This document shows, in pieces, positions 7,413 through 10,000 of a stretch of 10,000 nt of DNA (the first letter of the stretch is position 1; each line of letters begins with the position of its first letter). Both the position numbers and the translations under genes were made by a program. The stretch spans positions 1 through 10,000 of the forward strand of contig VSJD01000200.1 of assembly GCA_008636095.1 (NCBI GenBank), read 5' to 3'. The stretch comes from Kiritimatiellota bacterium (GTDB lineage: Bacteria > Verrucomicrobiota > Kiritimatiellia > JAAZAB01). The notes under the pieces were generated by a model, which had not been told where the DNA came from, ran no database searches, and saw only the letters and a list, made by a program, of their open reading frames with translations.

Positions 7413-8347
7413 GCACGCTCTATCGCTATGCTATCCTTTCCCTGTGTGTTCTGGCCCTGGCCAGTTTACCGGCCTGCAAAACCATGGACACGCTTTCGGA
7501 GGTCGGCGCCGGGGTGGCGGTGGCCACGGGTGTGGCTACCCCGCAACAGGGTGAATCCATCAAGAAAGCTGGTTCGGCGGTCGGCAAGACGTTTGAAGCA
7601 ATCACGCCGGAGCAGGAATACTATATCGGCCGCACGGTGGGCGCCGTGGTGCTCAATCAATACAAGCCCTTGAACAACGAGGCGGCCAACAATTACCTGA
7701 ACGTGCTCGGTCAGACGCTCGCCCAGTTCTCGGATAAGCCGGAAACATTCGGCGGGTATCATTTCCTGATCATGGAAACGGAGGATGTAAATGCCTTTTC
7801 CGCGCCGGGCGGGTTGATTTTTATATCGCGTGGTATGATCCGCTGTTGCCAGAACGAGGATGCGTTGGCCGCTGTGCTGGCCCATGAAATTGGGCACGTG
7901 GAACTCCAGCACGGCTTGCAGGCAATCAGTAAGAGCCGCATGACTTCGGCCCTGACGATTCTCGCCACCGAGAGTGCCAAGTCGCTTGGCGGACAGGAAC
8001 TTGCCCAGCTAACCGAAGCGTTTGAGGGCTCGATTACCGACATCACCTCTACCATGATGAACAATGGTTATTCGCGCGGGTTCGAGCGCCAGGCCGATCG
8101 CGCCGCCGTGACCATCCTTCAGCGTTCCGGCTACGACCCGAACGGGTTGACCACCATGCTGACCCAGATGAAGAAGCAACTCAGCCATGGTGATGGTCGC
8201 AAGCCCGGCGGGCATGATTTTGCCAAGACCCATCCCTCGCCGGACAGCCGCATTGAGGATATCGTGAAGTGGGTTGGCCCGGTCAAGCCCGTAGTTTCGC
8301 CCGTTGTCCGCCAGGCAAGGTTTCAAGCGGCGGCAGGGAAAATCTAA
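7409..8347 (+). CDS. M48-family zinc metalloprotease, lipoprotein (BepA/LoiP-like)
   Basis: This 312-residue protein is a zinc endopeptidase of the envelope. Its N terminus is a lipoprotein signal with lipobox LPAC, so Cys23 would be lipidated and the enzyme anchored to a membrane. The catalytic helix is HEIGH (159-163) within AAVLAHEIGHVELQHG. The third zinc ligand is the Glu of ERQAD (226-230) after GYSRGF. NAFSAPGGLIFISRGMI (128-144) is the conserved strand before the active site, and KTHPSPDSRI (273-282) is the usual C-terminal M48 motif. Relatives such as BepA and LoiP clear or help fold outer-membrane proteins, though they often carry further domains (TPR in BepA) that are absent here. 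A strong Shine-Dalgarno (AAGGAGG, 7396-7402) lies inside the end of the upstream SH3 gene, and the ATGA overlap ties the pair into an operon. All catalytic residues are present. Confidence 0.93.
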   Translation: MSTLYRYAILSLCVLALASLPACKTMDTLSEVGAGVAVATGVATPQQGESIKKAGSAVGKTFEAITPEQEYYIGRTVGAVVLNQYKPLNNEAANNYLNVLGQTLAQFSDKPETFGGYHFLIMETEDVNAFSAPGGLIFISRGMIRCCQNEDALAAVLAHEIGHVELQHGLQAISKSRMTSALTILATESAKSLGGQELAQLTEAFEGSITDITSTMMNNGYSRGFERQADRAAVTILQRSGYDPNGLTTMLTQMKKQLSHGDGRKPGGHDFAKTHPSPDSRIEDIVKWVGPVKPVVSPVVRQARFQAAAGKI

Positions 8348-8383
8348 TCAAACACATTCGAAATTTTATGGCTATACGCTACC

Positions 8384-8534
8384 TGTCATTCCGATCCCGA
8401 CCTCACAGAGAGTCGGGAGAGGAATCTCTGCCTGAGTTATCAATGCGGCGGAGATCCCTTCGACAAGCTCAGGGCAGGCTCTTCGCTCTGTTCCCGCTGT
8501 CGCCAAGAGGCTATGGCGGGCAGGCTGGATGACA
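8384..8534. repeat. MITE/REP-like structured repeat element with short terminal inverted repeats
   Basis: This non-coding block begins TGTCATTCC (8384-8392) and ends GGATGACA (8527-8534), so its ends are an imperfect inverted repeat (TGTCAT perfect). Inside are a hairpin with tandem G-A mismatches (8388-8425), the 19-mer CCCTTCGACAAGCTCAGGG (8456-8474), and a CCCGC/GCGGG hairpin (8493-8497 with 8516-8520). GTCATTCC-type and CTTCGACAAGCTCAGG-type words are typical of dispersed palindromic repeats in bacterial genomes. No coding sequence is convincing. It sits between two convergent genes, where such elements are tolerated and may serve as bidirectional terminators or RNA stabilisers. The exact borders are inferred. 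Confidence 0.55.
8388..8425. terminator. Hairpin with internal GA/GA loop downstream of the M48 gene
   Basis: ATTCC and GGAAT (8388-8392 and 8421-8425) enclose a GA/GA internal loop. Inside that is a perfect 7-bp stem TCCCGAC/GTCGGGA (8395-8401 and 8412-8418) with a 10-nt loop. It lies 40 bp after the protease stop. No U-run follows, so it is not a standard intrinsic terminator; it may be part of a repeat family or a 3' stabiliser. Confidence 0.4.
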
Positions 8535-8555
8535 ACCTGAGTAATCATCGCTCTG

Positions 8556-9170
8556 TTACAAATAGACGCCGATCCATTTGCCCAGGCCGTCGAGCACCAT
8601 CTGTACGGCTACGGCGGCGACGATCAAACCGGTAATCCGGATCAGCGGGCCGGTGGCATGCACGCGTTCCAAAGCTTCACCGATCCTGGCGGAGAACAGC
8701 ATAATTACCAGGTTAATGGCCAGTGCGAGCGTTATGCAGATCAAGGTCAGTATGATTCCGTGCTCAGAAGCAAACGAGATGGCGCCCGTCATTGTGCCCG
8801 GCCCGGCGATAAGCGGGGCCGCCAGGGGCACGATGGAAATATCCGAGGTGTGTGCCAGGGTCTCCTCGAAAAACCGTCCGCGCCGGACGGCTGTTAAACC
8901 TATCAGGAACAGCACCAATCCGCCCGCGACCTTGAGCGAATAAATATCCACGCGGAATACGTCACGCAGGAGAAAGTCGCCGCAGATCGTCAGTACCAGC
9001 AGGATCAGGAAAGCCACGACTGTGGAGCGCACGGATAACATGACCAGCTCCCGGCGCGAGCAAGGCGGTTGGAGCGTGCAGAGAATGAATACCTTGCTCA
9101 CCGGGTTGATGAGCGCCAGAAAATACAGGACATTCGAGATGATCAGCATGCTGTTCATGTCCGTGAGCAT
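8556..9170 (-). CDS. MarC-family (UPF0056) integral membrane protein
   Basis: The 204-residue hydrophobic protein has about six membrane segments (near residues 8-32, 48-68, 76-95, 112-134, 138-160 and 176-196). Family signatures are ALINPVSKVF (19-28), the GGLVLFLIGL helix (83-92), and PLAAPLIAGPGTMTGA (115-130), where PLIAGPGT is diagnostic of MarC/YchE/YhgN proteins. It resides in the inner membrane; the function of the family is unproven, the original link to multiple antibiotic resistance not having held up. Length agrees with the family. The start is uncertain: ATG codons at 9170, 9158 and 9149 are in frame and none has a strong Shine-Dalgarno. It is transcribed toward the M48 gene, so the two converge on the repeat element between them. 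No partner gene is adjacent on its strand. Confidence 0.88.
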   Translation of the reverse strand: MLTDMNSMLIISNVLYFLALINPVSKVFILCTLQPPCSRRELVMLSVRSTVVAFLILLVLTICGDFLLRDVFRVDIYSLKVAGGLVLFLIGLTAVRRGRFFEETLAHTSDISIVPLAAPLIAGPGTMTGAISFASEHGIILTLICITLALAINLVIMLFSARIGEALERVHATGPLIRITGLIVAAVAVQMVLDGLGKWIGVYL

Positions 9171-9321
9171 AACAAGGCGCCCGGCTAATATCCAGCCTGA
9201 TTATTATGGGGGAAGATCCAGGCGCCTCTGCCGTGCGATTATTTCACGTGTTTTAACCCATTGCCATTTTTTACATCGTTAGCCTGCATTATTCATAAAA
9301 ACCACGTTTTTATTCATAAGC

Positions 9322-9346
9322 ATTTCAAAGCCTATGGCTTTGAAAT
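9322..9346. repeat. Perfect 11-bp inverted repeat with 3-nt loop
   Basis: ATTTCAAAGCC, TAT, GGCTTTGAAAT forms a perfect palindromic hairpin. It has no adjacent U-run on either strand, so it does not look like an intrinsic terminator. Confidence 0.8.
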
Positions 9347-9407
9347 TTCGATGCTCCCCGAGCGCGAAGCGCCTCGGGGCTTGCTCAAGGCTAACCCTGA
9401 GCACGAG

Positions 9408-9426
9408 CCCTGAGCCTGTCGAAGGG
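9408..9426 (-). repeat. Second copy of the 19-bp dispersed word (reverse orientation)
   Basis: The minus strand reads CCCTTCGACAGGCTCAGGG, differing at one base from the plus-strand copy at 8456-8474 (CCCTTCGACAAGCTCAGGG). The two copies flank the MarC-family gene in opposite orientation. Confidence 0.85.
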
Positions 9427-9491
9427 CTCACGTCGAAGCCCTTCGGGCGACCTATTTATGAAGAACTGAAATCTTCATGAATAGGTTAGGC

Positions 9492-9519
9492 TTGACAAAT
9501 GCACGGCAATCCATAGGCT
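9492..9519 (+). promoter_or_regulatory. Candidate sigma-70 promoter of the ATP-grasp gene
   Basis: A perfect -35 TTGACA (9492-9497) is followed after 16 bp by TAGGCT (9514-9519), a weak -10 match. It starts 7 bp after the last hairpin of the repeat element and would give a leader of about 50 nt. The -10 is poor, so this is tentative. Confidence 0.35.
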
Positions 9520-9576
9520 TAAACTGAAATTCACGACGGGAGTGGAACAAGAATGAAAGAATGACCGGATAACGGC

Positions 9577-10000
9577 ATGCGAATCAAACCTCTTCATATA
9601 GTGCTCCTTTATAATGCGAGCACCTTGGGCACACCCGACCAGCCCGATGACAGTAGCAGCACGGATGAACTGCGCCGCATGATTCGGCGCATGGCGCGTG
9701 TGTTGCGGGGGCTTAAACATCGGGTAACGATCCTGCCCCTGGCTCAGAACCTGTTAGCGTTCCAACATCGCCTGCGACGTTTGCGGCCCGATGTGGTCTT
9801 CAATCAGTACGACGACGTCGTCAATGGAGCGCTCTATGAAATGCGCGTGGCTGCGCTGGTGCGCATGCTGGGCTACCCGATGACCGGGTCTCCCGCTTTG
9901 GCGCTAGGACTGACCCGTTCCAAGTATATGACCGCCAGTCTGCTTCACGGCGTTGGTATTTTGATTCCGCCCAAAACCGAACTCCTGGAGCGGATTGGTG
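9577..10000 (+). CDS. ATP-grasp protein, D-alanine-D-alanine ligase-like, 5' part (runs off the window)
   Basis: An open frame from the ATG at 9577 reads to the window edge with no stop (141 complete codons). Members of this fold join carboxylates to amines using ATP through an acyl-phosphate; the D-Ala-D-Ala ligases make the dipeptide end of peptidoglycan precursors. The pattern matches the N-terminal and linker region of Ddl-like proteins: IVLLYNA at the start, then LRPDVVFNQYDD (74-85), then LVRMLGYPMTGSPALALGLTRSKYMTASLLHGVGI, which parallels the Ddl stretch LE-x-IPYTGS-xx-A-xx-DK-xx-K-xx-L-xx-xGI. The usual Ddl HG.GEDG loop is replaced by DDVVNGALYE, so this is probably a paralogue with another substrate rather than the housekeeping Ddl. 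The ATP-binding and catalytic domain lies beyond the edge. An in-frame stop at 9562 makes 9577 the first usable ATG; no good Shine-Dalgarno precedes it. Confidence 0.75.
   Translation, partial: MRIKPLHIVLLYNASTLGTPDQPDDSSSTDELRRMIRRMARVLRGLKHRVTILPLAQNLLAFQHRLRRLRPDVVFNQYDDVVNGALYEMRVAALVRMLGYPMTGSPALALGLTRSKYMTASLLHGVGILIPPKTELLERIG

Larger units (their letters stand above)
9290..9485. repeat. Compound hairpin repeat element upstream of the ATP-grasp gene
   Basis: Stem-loops follow one another. ATAAAAAC/GTTTTTAT (9295-9302 with 9306-9313) lies inside a direct repeat of ATTCATAA. ATTTCAAAGCC/GGCTTTGAAAT (9322-9332 with 9336-9346) is a perfect 11-bp stem. CCCCGAGCGC pairs with GCGCCTCGGGG (9356-9365 with 9369-9379) around a GAA loop with one bulged C. 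GAGCCC/GGGCTC (9405-9410 with 9424-9429) encloses much of the 19-mer at 9408-9426. A 14-bp arm (9451-9464 with 9472-9485) has one T/G wobble. TATTCAT near the left end and ATGAATA near the right end are inverted copies. This resembles a palindromic dispersed repeat or a structured RNA; it is not a known riboswitch that I recognise. Confidence 0.55.
9171..9576. other. Gene-free region of about 400 bp between divergent genes, rich in hairpins
   Basis: I see no credible coding sequence here. The left third (9171-9289) should hold the promoter for the MarC-family gene; AGGCGCC (9175-9181) and GGCGCCT (9221-9227) form a 7-bp inverted repeat in it. From 9290 to 9485 the DNA is a chain of stem-loops and repeat words, described separately. 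The last 90 bp carry a candidate promoter for the ATP-grasp gene. Confidence 0.6.

Noticed and set aside
8269..8532. 87-residue plus-strand frame over the end of the M48 gene and the repeat element
   Set aside because: Its second half translates repeat hairpins and its first half overlaps the protease in another frame; no ribosome binding site.
9290..9485. Possible CRISPR array or tRNA in the hairpin block
   Set aside because: The hairpins differ from each other, there is no regular repeat-spacer period, and no cloverleaf or T-loop signature is present.
9475..9720. 81-residue minus-strand frame before and within the ATP-grasp gene
   Set aside because: It is antisense to the recognisable ATP-grasp coding sequence and reads through the last hairpin arm; no motif.

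Overview
The window is bacterial, with GC-rich coding sequence and clearly more AT-rich gaps. No rRNA, tRNA or other taxonomic marker is present. The mix of a very large secreted multidomain hydrolase-like protein, an ADP-ribosylglycohydrolase homologue, a RhaS/RhaR-type AraC regulator and dispersed hairpin repeats resembles polysaccharide-degrading members of the PVC group (Lentisphaerota, Kiritimatiellota, Verrucomicrobiota, Planctomycetota). This placement is an impression from protein style, not a demonstrated identification.

Region 1 (66-6733) looks like one carbohydrate-use locus. Two minus-strand genes, an ADP-ribosylglycohydrolase-family protein (4118-5560) and a 1297-residue exported protein (66-3959), are divergent from a plus-strand AraC/XylS-family activator with an N-terminal cupin sensor (5807-6733). 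The usual reading of this layout is that the regulator senses a sugar and controls the leftward genes through the 246-bp intergenic region. That region carries a 9-bp direct repeat and a 14-bp-period AT-rich tandem repeat. The exported protein has a signal peptide, N-terminal beta domains, a probable (beta/alpha)8-like central part, a FlgD-like Ig module, a further Ig-like module and a C-terminal carbohydrate-binding-like module. Its enzyme activity cannot be named from the sequence.

Region 2 (6899-8347) is a two-gene envelope operon with an ATGA overlap. It encodes a small exported SH3b-domain protein and a lipoprotein M48 zinc metalloprotease (HEIGH motif), which suggests periplasmic or outer-membrane quality control.

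Region 3 (8348-10000) holds a minus-strand MarC-family membrane protein (8556-9170). It is flanked on both sides by structured non-coding repeat elements that share a 19-bp word in opposite orientation. After a gap of about 400 bp filled with nested hairpins comes the start of a plus-strand ATP-grasp gene related to D-Ala-D-Ala ligase (9577 to the window edge).

The items most worth follow-up are the unassigned exported hydrolase-like protein and its regulator, the Cys-rich tail on the ADP-ribosylglycohydrolase, and the paired hairpin repeats around the MarC gene.
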